A DNA stretch of 10,115 nucleotides from the NCBI GenBank assembly GCA_022711195.1, contig JAKLFN010000069.1, forward strand, positions 1 to 10,115, in the 5' to 3' direction. Source of the stretch: Bacteroidota bacterium. GTDB taxonomy: Bacteria > Bacteroidota > Bacteroidia > Bacteroidales > VadinHA17. A program made the position numbers and the translations under genes. How positions within the stretch are numbered: position 1 is the first letter of the stretch; each line of letters begins with the position of its first letter. Positions 1 to 7,095 of the stretch are shown here, one piece after another. The notes below the pieces were generated by a model. That model ran no database searches, had not been told where the DNA came from, and was given only the letters and a program-made list of their open reading frames with translations.

Positions 1-122
1 CGGGGATGAGGCCGGGATATAAGATGGCATGTGGGATGAAGCCTTTACTCTGCGTCGATGTTTGAATCGCCAGAATAAGTTTTTGCTTCAAACCTCTTTT
101 TTAAACATTTTCTAACACCTGC

Positions 123-152
123 TTCGGAGTTTAAATTAGCATGCTATCTTCG
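123..152 (+). promoter_or_regulatory. Probable Bacteroidota-type promoter of nupG
   Basis: TATCTTCG at 145-152 matches the Bacteroidota -7 element TAnnTTTG except for C at the seventh position. TTCG at 123-126, 18 bases upstream, is a weak match to the -33 element. Transcription would start near 158-160, giving a leader of about 20 bases before the ATG at 179, with a purine-rich stretch (AAAAGAGAGGA) that can serve as ribosome binding site. The perfect 10-base palindrome TAGCATGCTA (137-146) overlaps the left edge of the -7 element. Bases 1-122 show no gene I can support on either strand. Confidence 0.45.
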
Positions 153-178
153 CATAAAAGAATATTAAAAGAGAGGAT

Positions 179-1453
179 ATGGGACTCAAAGGCCGGCTTA
201 TAATAATGAACTTCCTTCAATTTTTCATGTGGGGAGCATGGATGATGACTCTGGGTCATTACGGATTCGTGGAAAAACAATGGAACGGTGCTCAATTTGG
301 CCTGGTCTTCTCAACCATGGGATTCGCATCCCTGGTTATGCCTACGTTGTTCGGGATTCTTGCCGATAAATGGAAGGCAAATTATGTGTATGGGATACTT
401 CACCTGTTGTTCGGGGCAACAATGTGCTTTCTTCCTCTTATTGAAGCACCTATACCCTTTTTCTGGATTCTGTTGCTGGCAATGTGTTTTTATATGCCCA
501 CAATCGGACTGAATAACTCTGTTGGATTCCGACTTCTTAAAAGCGAAGGTAAAGATCCGACAAAATACTTCCCTCCTGTCAGGGTGTGGGGTACAGTAGG
601 TTTTATCATGGCGATGTGGGTGACTAATTTCTTCACCAAACCCTGGGGTCTGGGTTTCAGCATCAAGGTCTCATTCATTATAGCAGCTGTTTCCGCATTC
701 TGTCTTGCTATCTATTCATTCTTAATGTTGCCGGTTGTAAAAAACACAGAAATTGAAGAAACTGTAAAGAAGACCTGGGTTCAGAAGCTGGGGCTGGAAG
801 CTTTCGTGTTGTTCCGGCAAAAGAAAATGCTCTTGTTCTTTATCTTCAGTATGGCGCTGGGCGGAGCACTACAGCTGACCAATGCTTACGGCGACAGTTT
901 TCTACAGGACGCAACAATATTCCCGAAAGGCGGTATCATCAATAATTTCTCAACTATAATACTCTCAATATCACAGATCTCCGAAACCCTGTTTATCCTT
1001 TCGATTCCTTTCTTCCTAAAGCGTTTCGGCATTAAGAAGGTGATGCTTCTAAGCATGATCGCATGGGTGCTTCGTTTTGGTCTTTTCGGTATGGCTGACA
1101 ATACCATCGCAGGCTTTATACTGATTATCACTTCATGCATCGTTTACGGAATGGCGTTTGATTTCTTTAATATCTCTGGTGCCTTGTTTGTGGAACAAAA
1201 CACCGACTCAAAGATCACTGCCTCGGCACAGGGTGTTTTTATGCTGATGACCAACGGAATAGGCGCTGTGCTTGGAAACATTATTGCCGGGCAGGTCATT
1301 AAGAACTGGTTTGAAGATCCGGCAAGTCTCGTCAAAGAGTGGCCGGGCATCTGGATATCTTTTGCCGCTTATGCCCTCGTGATAGCAATCCTTTTCGCCA
1401 TCCTGTTCAGGCACAAACATGTTCCAGAGGAGACTGTAAGCGTAAGTCACTGA
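179..1453 (+). CDS. nupG: Nucleoside:H+ symporter, NupG family (MFS)
   Basis: Inner-membrane permease of the nucleoside:H+ symporter family of the major facilitator superfamily, importing purine and pyrimidine nucleosides for salvage. At 424 residues it is close to E. coli NupG (418), which I can match from memory along its whole length: FLQFFMWGAW near 12-21, the GILADKW loop 59-65, PPVRVWGT 132-139, GFIMAMWV 141-148, QLTN 232-235, SISQISETLFIL 263-274, AFDFFNISG 326-334, ASAQG 348-352 and the same C-terminal residues VSH. The polar residues R135, Q232, N235, Q266 and E269 lie in blocks that are conserved with NupG. About twelve hydrophobic helices are visible. The start is supported by a purine-rich ribosome binding site at 167-177. 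The gene is monocistronic and converges with the minus-strand cluster 51 bases away; I see no clear terminator between them. Nucleoside substrate is inferred from family membership. Confidence 0.93.
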   Translation: MGLKGRLIIMNFLQFFMWGAWMMTLGHYGFVEKQWNGAQFGLVFSTMGFASLVMPTLFGILADKWKANYVYGILHLLFGATMCFLPLIEAPIPFFWILLLAMCFYMPTIGLNNSVGFRLLKSEGKDPTKYFPPVRVWGTVGFIMAMWVTNFFTKPWGLGFSIKVSFIIAAVSAFCLAIYSFLMLPVVKNTEIEETVKKTWVQKLGLEAFVLFRQKKMLLFFIFSMALGGALQLTNAYGDSFLQDATIFPKGGIINNFSTIILSISQISETLFILSIPFFLKRFGIKKVMLLSMIAWVLRFGLFGMADNTIAGFILIITSCIVYGMAFDFFNISGALFVEQNTDSKITASAQGVFMLMTNGIGAVLGNIIAGQVIKNWFEDPASLVKEWPGIWISFAAYALVIAILFAILFRHKHVPEETVSVSH

Positions 1454-1503
1454 GTCATCTGAGGACCACTGAAATAATCACAAAGGTTAAAGGAAAAAAA
1501 TCC

Positions 1504-2304
1504 TTACCTGTAAACAGCTATTTGTCCGTGCTCAGGAAGTGCGCGATAGATGATTTTTGCATCGGCCCGGGGCAATCTTACCCTGATGAAAGGATGATAT
1601 TCCGGGACTTTTAAAGAGAAGATGCTTTTCATGGATATCCATGCCTCATCAATCCTGTAGCGAAGGTCGAAAAGAAAAAGATGCATCCTGTCGCCTTTAT
1701 TGAGCTTCTCCTCCTGGTAAACATAAAATGTTGTACCGTTATCCATTTCCATAATAAAATTGACTGGCTCATAATCAGCAGTATCAGGTATTATATCAGG
1801 CTGATATTCAGAGGTATCCTTGGGAGCCATCTTTATCATCAGGGGCATCTTCGGAATTGATGCAATATTCCTTTCCACAGTGAACGGATGAGAAAGCATC
1901 GATGAGATAAAATACTGGTCCCTGTCATAAAATATCTTACTTGCTGATATCCTCGTCAGCTTTGTTGTGGCTACGGTAACTCCGCTGATCTCAAGTGTAA
2001 CATTTGAATCTGCCAGATTCATCGACAGGTATAATGAATCGGTGGCTGCCATAGCTGTTCGTGCTGTCAGGTAGGCTTTTTCCCTGTACAGCGACAAGTA
2101 TGCAGAGTCATAAACAATTGAATCGCTGACAACATTTTTCGGATCCTGCCTGAAGCTGTATTCTTCCTTCAATGAATTGATCTTTCTGACAGGAGCCATC
2201 ATTGCCATTACGGAATAATAAAGCAGTACCACTGTAATAATTACTGAAACTGCTATCAGGATGTTCCTTCCGGTCTTATCTCTATTTACTGAATTAGTCT
2301 CCAT
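1504..2304 (-). CDS. Membrane-anchored protein of unknown function, last gene of YkuD cluster
   Basis: I do not recognise this 266-residue protein. It starts with a short polar N-terminus, then one hydrophobic helix at about residues 14-37, followed by an approximately 230-residue soluble part that should lie in the periplasm (N-in topology). The soluble part has alternating hydrophobic/polar segments suggesting beta structure, a predicted helical stretch with Tyr and Ala (about 67-95), and no Cys, His cluster or other catalytic signature that I can see. The gene begins 11 bases after the second YkuD gene and shares its strand, so it is very likely cotranscribed and may work with the two peptidoglycan-acting enzymes, for instance as an anchor, adaptor or inhibitor; that is inference from position only. 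No Shine-Dalgarno sequence precedes the ATG. No hairpin terminator is visible after the stop. Confidence 0.8.
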   Translation of the reverse strand: METNSVNRDKTGRNILIAVSVIITVVLLYYSVMAMMAPVRKINSLKEEYSFRQDPKNVVSDSIVYDSAYLSLYREKAYLTARTAMAATDSLYLSMNLADSNVTLEISGVTVATTKLTRISASKIFYDRDQYFISSMLSHPFTVERNIASIPKMPLMIKMAPKDTSEYQPDIIPDTADYEPVNFIMEMDNGTTFYVYQEEKLNKGDRMHLFLFDLRYRIDEAWISMKSIFSLKVPEYHPFIRVRLPRADAKIIYRALPEHGQIAVYR

Positions 2305-2315
2305 ATAACAGATTT

Positions 2316-3053
2316 TCAGAAGATATATACTTTGGATCCTATGCTTAGCGAGTTGAAGATGGCTTCGAGGTCGTCATCGTTCAGCCTTACACAGCCATGA
2401 GTGACAGGCATTCCCAGGAATCGTTTATAGATTGTTCCGTGGATCAGGTATCCATCACCCAGGGCTAGTGCATAATCGCCCAGTACACCATATTCATAGC
2501 GGACAGGATCGTCCTGACGTGCAGGAATAGGCAGCCCCTCCTCCACGAAGGCCCAGTCGGGTCTCCGCCAGGCTGGATTAGTTTGTTTCCCCTGGATTGT
2601 GAACTTTCCCTTGGGTGTTTTAAATATCCAGCTTCTGCCTTCGAGGGTTTTAAGCATCTTAAAACTGCCGGTGCTGCAATGTCCTTCTCTTATAAGTTTC
2701 TTGTTCCTGTAGAGATAGAAGAGATTATCGGTGGTGTTTATCACAAGGTATGATTGCCCGGAAGTATAGCTGCTATATTTTCTCGACAGGCGCTGAATAT
2801 CTCTGTTAAGAAGCGCAATATGCTTTTTGTAACCAGGATCTTTTTTAAGGAGCGGGGAATTAGTAATAAGGTTTTTTTCTTTCCCGGGAATTGTCTGTAA
2901 TGCCGGGATAATGTATATGAAGAAGATGAAAAGAAAGATCACAGAAAGAACAGCTGCAATTCCTATGAGAACTTTCCTCAGCAATCCGGATCCTTCTTTC
3001 CGCGTATTATCCTGCGGCTTCAATTCTTCGTTTGTTATGAGTTCTTCTTCCAT
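2316..3053 (-). CDS. Membrane-anchored L,D-transpeptidase (YkuD domain, classical THGC motif)
   Basis: The 245-residue protein has a cytoplasmic N-terminus, one transmembrane helix at about 27-50, a short linker and a YkuD catalytic domain from about 100 to the C-terminus. Visible signatures are TPKGKF (146-151), a NPAW..P segment (159-165), the conserved HG pair at 205-206 and the active-site motif THGCVRLN at 218-225, with H219 and nucleophile C221. YkuD enzymes form 3-3 (DAP-DAP) cross-links in peptidoglycan or attach proteins to it, using the acyl-enzyme on the Cys. All catalytic residues are present, so the enzyme should be active in the periplasm. It starts 3 bases after the stop of the preceding YkuD gene and is followed 11 bases later by a membrane protein of unknown function. 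Whether it cross-links peptidoglycan or attaches a lipoprotein cannot be decided from sequence. Confidence 0.9.
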   Translation of the reverse strand: MEEELITNEELKPQDNTRKEGSGLLRKVLIGIAAVLSVIFLFIFFIYIIPALQTIPGKEKNLITNSPLLKKDPGYKKHIALLNRDIQRLSRKYSSYTSGQSYLVINTTDNLFYLYRNKKLIREGHCSTGSFKMLKTLEGRSWIFKTPKGKFTIQGKQTNPAWRRPDWAFVEEGLPIPARQDDPVRYEYGVLGDYALALGDGYLIHGTIYKRFLGMPVTHGCVRLNDDDLEAIFNSLSIGSKVYIF

Positions 3054-3056
3054 TTT

Positions 3057-4175
3057 TTAATTGAATCTTCTGAGGACACTTTTCAGGTCATACATCGATC
3101 CTACAATAGTAACCGGAGTTCCTACTTTAACTATTTTGAAGATACTGTCCATATCCCGGTCAGTGACTGCAACACATCCTGCTGTCCAGTCGCTTCCCTT
3201 CCCGCCGTTACCATGTATTTCGATCATCCCACCGATTTTGGCAGATCGGGGTAATGAACCCTTCTCGACAGCTGCGATAAAAGATGCAGTATCCTCTTCG
3301 TTCGGATAATTTATCAGCAGTGCCTTATGATATTTAGTGCTATCGCTTTTAAACATCTTGATAACCCGGTACATTCCTTCAGGTGTGGCTTTGTCGCCTC
3401 TGATCTTCTTGTCGCCAACCCAGTTTTTACCTAGTTCTGCATTATAAGTCTTAAATACTTCTCCACCCAGATAGACAATGACCTTTCTTGAGAATTTATC
3501 AACAATGATGGAATAGTCATTTGCCAGTCGTGATGCCGCAATAGTTGAATCGGCCCAGCTTCTCCACTGAGGATATGATCTGAAATAGCTTCGCATGTTT
3601 GCATCGGCAAATTCATATGCCGGGACTATCAGGTTTCTGGCTTCCGAGACTTTCTTTTCAGCCTGAAGGTAGTTGCCTCTCTCCCATTCAAGAAGTGATT
3701 CGGTCAGCAATATTTCCCCCCTGGAGATATTGTTACGGGTTTCAGAAGGCAGCGGGTATTTTGAGAAACGACGTTTCAGATCTGCATCAGTTCTGGTCAC
3801 TGCTTCAATCTTTTCCCTTATATTGACATTCAGGTCGGAACTATTATTTTCGGAGTCGAATGAAGCCTCACGTGCTTTGGAGGCAGCCTTTTGGGCGAGA
3901 GTTTTCACCCGGCTGAAGTCTCTTTTATACCTGTTTTTTGTATTCTCTGACTGCCATAAGATCATTGCGGAGTCGTAAAAGTTCCGCGATTCGTTGTACA
4001 ATATCTCGGAATATATTCCGGCATGATTTCTGGAAGCTTCAGATATTGAAGTTCTTGCATATTCCAGTTCAACGACGGGAGGTTTCTGTACCGGATAGAA
4101 AAGCAGGAATCCCATTAAAGCAATAAATAGGGCAATGGGGCCGATTATAAGGATATGTTTCCAGACTCTGTGCAC
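3057..4175 (-). CDS. YkuD-domain protein with helical N-terminal domain, YafK-like active site
   Basis: The 372-residue protein has an N-terminal membrane anchor (about 7-27), a charged helical domain (about 33-195) and a C-terminal YkuD domain (about 220-360). The active site reads IHG at 320-322 and DWTAGCVAVTD at 329-339, with C334 as nucleophile. The usual His before Gly-Cys is Ala here (TAGC instead of S/THGC). I associate this variant with the YafK/COG3034 branch of YkuD enzymes. In E. coli, YafK (DpaA/LdtF) removes Braun lipoprotein from peptidoglycan, so a hydrolase role is possible as well as transpeptidation. The only usual start codon is a GTG at 4175; an in-frame TAG lies 18 bases upstream of it, and the next Met (residue 21) would destroy the anchor. 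The helical domain resembles the neighbouring lipoprotein. The gene lies 20 bases behind that lipoprotein's terminator and 3 bases ahead of the next YkuD gene. Confidence 0.87.
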   Translation of the reverse strand: MHRVWKHILIIGPIALFIALMGFLLFYPVQKPPVVELEYARTSISEASRNHAGIYSEILYNESRNFYDSAMILWQSENTKNRYKRDFSRVKTLAQKAASKAREASFDSENNSSDLNVNIREKIEAVTRTDADLKRRFSKYPLPSETRNNISRGEILLTESLLEWERGNYLQAEKKVSEARNLIVPAYEFADANMRSYFRSYPQWRSWADSTIAASRLANDYSIIVDKFSRKVIVYLGGEVFKTYNAELGKNWVGDKKIRGDKATPEGMYRVIKMFKSDSTKYHKALLINYPNEEDTASFIAAVEKGSLPRSAKIGGMIEIHGNGGKGSDWTAGCVAVTDRDMDSIFKIVKVGTPVTIVGSMYDLKSVLRRFN

Positions 4176-4195
4176 TGCTGACCAATAGTTTATCT

Positions 4196-4223
4196 AAAAA
4201 AAACCCCGGGATGAAACCCGGGG
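4196..4223 (-). terminator. Rho-independent terminator of the lipoprotein gene
   Basis: A perfect 7-bp stem CCCCGGG/CCCGGGG (4204-4210 with 4217-4223) encloses a 6-base loop. On the minus strand it is followed by eight T (4203-4196). It stands 29 bases after the lipoprotein stop codon. It ends only 20 bases before the GTG start of the downstream YkuD gene, so read-through must supply that gene unless a promoter overlaps the hairpin. Confidence 0.9.
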
Positions 4224-4252
4224 TATATTATTCTTTGCAGAAAACTCAGAAA

Positions 4253-4849
4253 TTAGAACCTGATTCTTGCCTTGGTAAGAACTTCTTTCATTTCTGTATT
4301 CAGAGCGGCAGCTTTGTCTTTTGCAGCTTTGATCTTGTTAAGAGCATCCATATATGTGCCTTTGTCGAAAAGACCCTGTGCTTCAGCTATAACAGCGTCA
4401 ACAGCAGCGATGTCGGTCTTCATGGCTTCGATAACTGCAGCACCTTCTTTTCCTCTCGGAAGTTTAGGCAGAAGCTTTGCGTTCTCAGCAACAACGGTTT
4501 TGATATCATTAAGAAGAGTTTCAGCTTCCTTCTTAACTTCTTCCTTCTTTACAGCGGTGTTTGCAACAACCTGTTCTGCAAGTGTTTTTGTAGTTGCCAG
4601 GTCAGCAACGATGGTCTTGTAATTCTTGAATAATTTACCGTCGACTTCTGTGATAGCGGCGTTAATGGCATTCATTGAATCCTGCAGAGCTGCAAATTCA
4701 CCAGGAAGGTAAACATTAGCTTCAGCAGCCTGAGCAGCTGCGATAGCAGCATTGGTAGCATCAATCTCAACCTGTGGTTTCTTGCCACAGCTAACAAGGA
4801 CAGCAACCATTACGATAGCAGCTAATCCCATTAAAATTTTGTTCTTCAT
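4253..4849 (-). CDS. Ala-rich helical lipoprotein (envelope)
   Basis: The 198-residue protein has a lipoprotein signal: MKNK, a hydrophobic stretch and a lipobox LVSC with lipidated Cys at residue 21. The residues after Cys (GKKPQVEID) lack the acidic run that directs Bacteroidota lipoproteins to the cell surface, so a periplasm-facing location is more likely. The mature part is almost entirely helical, about 20 percent Ala (37 of 178 residues), with Lys and Glu alternating as in coiled coils or helical bundles. There is a kink-like LLPKLPRGKEG segment (126-136) and a GTYMDALNKIKAA repeat-like helix (164-176) of the type seen in DUF4398/TPR-like proteins. It ends KARIRF, without the C-terminal Lys used for peptidoglycan attachment in Braun lipoprotein. 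It has its own promoter and a strong terminator, which suggests abundant, separate expression. It resembles the N-terminal domain of the following YkuD protein. Confidence 0.9.
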   Translation of the reverse strand: MKNKILMGLAAIVMVAVLVSCGKKPQVEIDATNAAIAAAQAAEANVYLPGEFAALQDSMNAINAAITEVDGKLFKNYKTIVADLATTKTLAEQVVANTAVKKEEVKKEAETLLNDIKTVVAENAKLLPKLPRGKEGAAVIEAMKTDIAAVDAVIAEAQGLFDKGTYMDALNKIKAAKDKAAALNTEMKEVLTKARIRF

Positions 4850-4933
4850 TTTTCTAACCTTTTAAATACTTTGTTTATTAAACTAACTTCCGATTTATTA
4901 TTGATAATCGTTTGAGTTTCAAATTTTACGGTG

Positions 4934-4963
4934 CGAATATACTACAATTTCAGAACATTGCAA
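4934..4963 (-). promoter_or_regulatory. Promoter of the lipoprotein gene
   Basis: On the minus strand, TTG (4963-4961), a 19-base spacer and TATATTCG (4941-4934) match the Bacteroidota -33/-7 promoter with the same T-to-C change as in the nupG promoter; both are followed by C (TTCGC). Transcription would start near 4927, leaving an AT-rich leader of about 78 bases. The surrounding 4850-5092 stretch holds no other feature I can support, and no hairpin terminator for the peptidase gene that ends at 5093. Confidence 0.7.
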
Positions 4964-5092
4964 TAAAAAATTTTAACAATATTTTACAAGTCGGTAATAA
5001 ACCCGTTGAAAAATATTAACAATGACCGGTTAATTGATTTATATTATGGCGCTTATGAACCTGACGTAATCGTTTCAAACGGAAAAACCTTA

Positions 5093-6664
5093 TTAATCTG
5101 TTTTCAGCCTTTCACGCCTGGAAGAGATCTCATACCCAATCAGGAAACACATTTTTGCCGATCGTTCCATCTTATCAAAGTCTATCTTATCGACATCGTC
5201 GCCCGGTTTATGGAGATCGGCATGGATGCCTGAATTAAAAAAGAGTGCGGGAATCTTCTTTGCTGTAAAGCTCGCATGGTCGCTGCTTCCGTAAGGTATA
5301 GTCGGGCCCATATCATTCAGCCTCAGACCAGCCCTGCCTGCCGATTCATTCATGACAGCGGTAAGTTCAGAACTCTCATGGCCTGTAATAACGTTTATCT
5401 CACGCGGATTCGTAATATCGAGGTCGAAACCATAGAATTTACCGGTATCGGAGGGCATTTTCGAACGGCCTACCATATCGAGGTTTATATTGACAACTGT
5501 CTTTTCAAGCGGAAACAGAGGATTTTCAACATAATATTTTGAACCGAGAAGACCTTTCTCCTCACCGTTTACCCAGGCAAATATTATGGATCGCAGCGGT
5601 TTCTTCGGAAGAGTGGCAAAAGCTTCTGCAATCTCCAGCAGTGCCATCGATCCTGAAGCATTGTCATCGGCTCCGTTGAAAACTGCTCCATTGCCATCAA
5701 CACCGACATGATCGAAATGAGCAGTATAAATTACACACTCCTTTTTAAGAAGAGGATCCGATCCTTCAACGATACCTATTATATTATATGCTGTTACCTC
5801 TGTAGTCTCAATTGATGTTTTTACTGTTGCCGTAAGTCCTTTGATTTCACTTGATACCGGCCTGCCACTGGTAATTATTTTTTGCTGCATCTGCTTCAGG
5901 TCATTACCTGTTGGTTTAAGCAGTTCGTCGGCAGTATGCCTGGTGATAAATATTATCGGAAGGGAGAGGCCTCCTCCTCCGCTTTTTTTGAAAGAAACGG
6001 AACTCTGCCCTACTAATCCTGATAATCCTGATTCATAAGGATCTGAATAACTATTTTCGGGATCATAGACAAAGACGATTGCTGCCGGATTCCTGGTTAT
6101 CAGGGAACTGAACTTCATACCTTCCAGTTTATCGCTGAAGACGGTCATCCCGGCTCCGGTCTTAACTGCTTCAGGATTCCTGGTCATGATCATAACGATC
6201 TTGCCTTTTAGATCAATCCCCTCAAAGTCGCTGTAACCTGCAGTCTTATCTTCATAGCCATACCCTGCAAATACTACCTGTCCATTTACATCCAGGCTGT
6301 TGGAAGTAGGCATAAGGCTGACAACCGAATCGGTCTGCATGATCACTTCTCCACTGGAATTCATCAGCTTGAGTCCGGTCTCTTTTTTGACTATACCTGT
6401 AGAAAACAATGGGAGCTTCTGGTAATAATCGTTTGAGCCAGGAACAGGTTTAATGCCAAGCCGAATCAGGTTGGTCCTTATGAATAATACCGAAATATCA
6501 TTTTCGACGGTGCCGGTTTCGCGTCCGGCCATATTGTCTGATGCAAAAAACTCCATGTATGCTTTAAGGTCATCCTGGCTTATTGCGGCCAGACCCTCTT
6601 CTTGGGCATTTACATTTACTATAGCTGAGTACAGGCACAGCAGGATAAAGAAAGACTTTTTCAT
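5093..6664 (-). CDS. Secreted M28-family zinc peptidase with PA-type insert
   Basis: This is a 523-residue exported metallopeptidase. A signal peptide (1-20, cleavage after VNA before QEE) leads to the periplasm or outside. The region of about 120-260 (VVFAGYGYEDK, then FEGIDLKGKIVMIM) looks like a protease-associated (PA) domain inserted ahead of the catalytic part. The M28 co-catalytic zinc site is complete: AHFDHVG with H316, GADDNASG with bridging D334, GEEKGLLGS with general base E368 and ligand E369, NLDMVGR with D396, and ADLHKPGDD with H485. The family cleaves N-terminal residues from peptides; substrate choice cannot be read from sequence. No lipobox or C-terminal secretion domain is visible. 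The gene has its own promoter with a leader of about 15 bases, no neighbour in an operon, and no evident terminator. The role is probably peptide scavenging or protein turnover in the envelope. Confidence 0.93.
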   Translation of the reverse strand: MKKSFFILLCLYSAIVNVNAQEEGLAAISQDDLKAYMEFFASDNMAGRETGTVENDISVLFIRTNLIRLGIKPVPGSNDYYQKLPLFSTGIVKKETGLKLMNSSGEVIMQTDSVVSLMPTSNSLDVNGQVVFAGYGYEDKTAGYSDFEGIDLKGKIVMIMTRNPEAVKTGAGMTVFSDKLEGMKFSSLITRNPAAIVFVYDPENSYSDPYESGLSGLVGQSSVSFKKSGGGGLSLPIIFITRHTADELLKPTGNDLKQMQQKIITSGRPVSSEIKGLTATVKTSIETTEVTAYNIIGIVEGSDPLLKKECVIYTAHFDHVGVDGNGAVFNGADDNASGSMALLEIAEAFATLPKKPLRSIIFAWVNGEEKGLLGSKYYVENPLFPLEKTVVNINLDMVGRSKMPSDTGKFYGFDLDITNPREINVITGHESSELTAVMNESAGRAGLRLNDMGPTIPYGSSDHASFTAKKIPALFFNSGIHADLHKPGDDVDKIDFDKMERSAKMCFLIGYEISSRRERLKTD

Positions 6665-6684
6665 TTCAGGGAAATTTATAATGT

Positions 6685-6715
6685 CAAATTTAGGATTTAT
6701 TAAATGACGTCAAAA
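6685..6715 (-). promoter_or_regulatory. Promoter of the M28 peptidase gene
   Basis: On the minus strand, TTTTG (6715-6711), an 18-base spacer and TAAATTTG (6692-6685) match the Bacteroidota promoter exactly in both elements. Transcription would start near 6679, about 15 bases before the ATG at 6664, leaving little room for a ribosome binding site. Confidence 0.75.
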
Positions 6716-6834
6716 CAGTATTCTTGCTGCATGGGATTATTTCAATGGCGCCTTTGGCCATGTCGGCGCGGATTTTCATAATAAGTGCCTCATTGCTGAA
6801 AATTAGCCCTATCCCCGTTCCCGCTATACCCCCA

Positions 6835-7049
6835 CCCCCCCTGGGGGGGCTTTAAGAAGTGTCCATTAAATTCATTTCGTGGTACGGAACGCCAGTTGGT
6901 GTGGATTCTCATTATCCTTCCCTCCACATCCCCGCAGGGGAGTAATATGAATAACCCCCGGTGCAGCCGGGGGCGACGTATAACCAGATCAACATTAGCC
7001 CTGAAGGGGCGTAATATAAAAGGATTATGGCCTCCCTCCGGTCGGCCAT
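6835..7049 (-). repeat. Intergenic GC-hairpin and short direct-repeat cluster, no convincing gene
   Basis: The 526 bases between the peptidase and tRNA-Ser carry no convincing gene. This part holds several structured elements: a C7-T-G7 palindrome (6835-6849); a hairpin with stem CCCCCGG/CCGGGGG (6955-6961 with 6967-6973); a stem ATGGCC/GGCCAT (7027-7032 with 7044-7049); and two related copies of a motif, CCCGCAGGGGAGTAATAT (6931-6948) and CCCTGAAGGGGCGTAATAT (6999-7017), 68 bases apart. The arrangement resembles dispersed intergenic repeats that I recall from Bacteroidota genomes. A 115-codon open frame crosses it on the minus strand but looks spurious. Strand is nominal. Bases 6716-6834 hold only a 29-codon minus-strand frame (6779-6690), noted in findings. 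Confidence 0.55.
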
Positions 7050-7095
7050 GATCCCACAGGTGGTTCCTGCAAAGCCAGACTAAACCCTCCGGGTC

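Noticed and set aside
4211..4633. A 140-codon plus-strand open frame opposite the lipoprotein gene
   Set aside because: It starts inside the terminator, gives a Cys/Phe/Ser-rich product typical of the antisense of an Ala/Lys-rich gene, and has no promoter. A second plus-strand frame (4272-4622) is the same kind of shadow.
4253..4849. Braun-type lipoprotein (Lpp) for the Ala-rich lipoprotein
   Set aside because: It is far longer than Lpp and ends in RF rather than Lys, so the Lpp attachment chemistry cannot be assumed.
6831..7049. CRISPR array
   Set aside because: The two related motifs are imperfect, differ by an indel, occur only twice and have no regular spacers or nearby cas genes.
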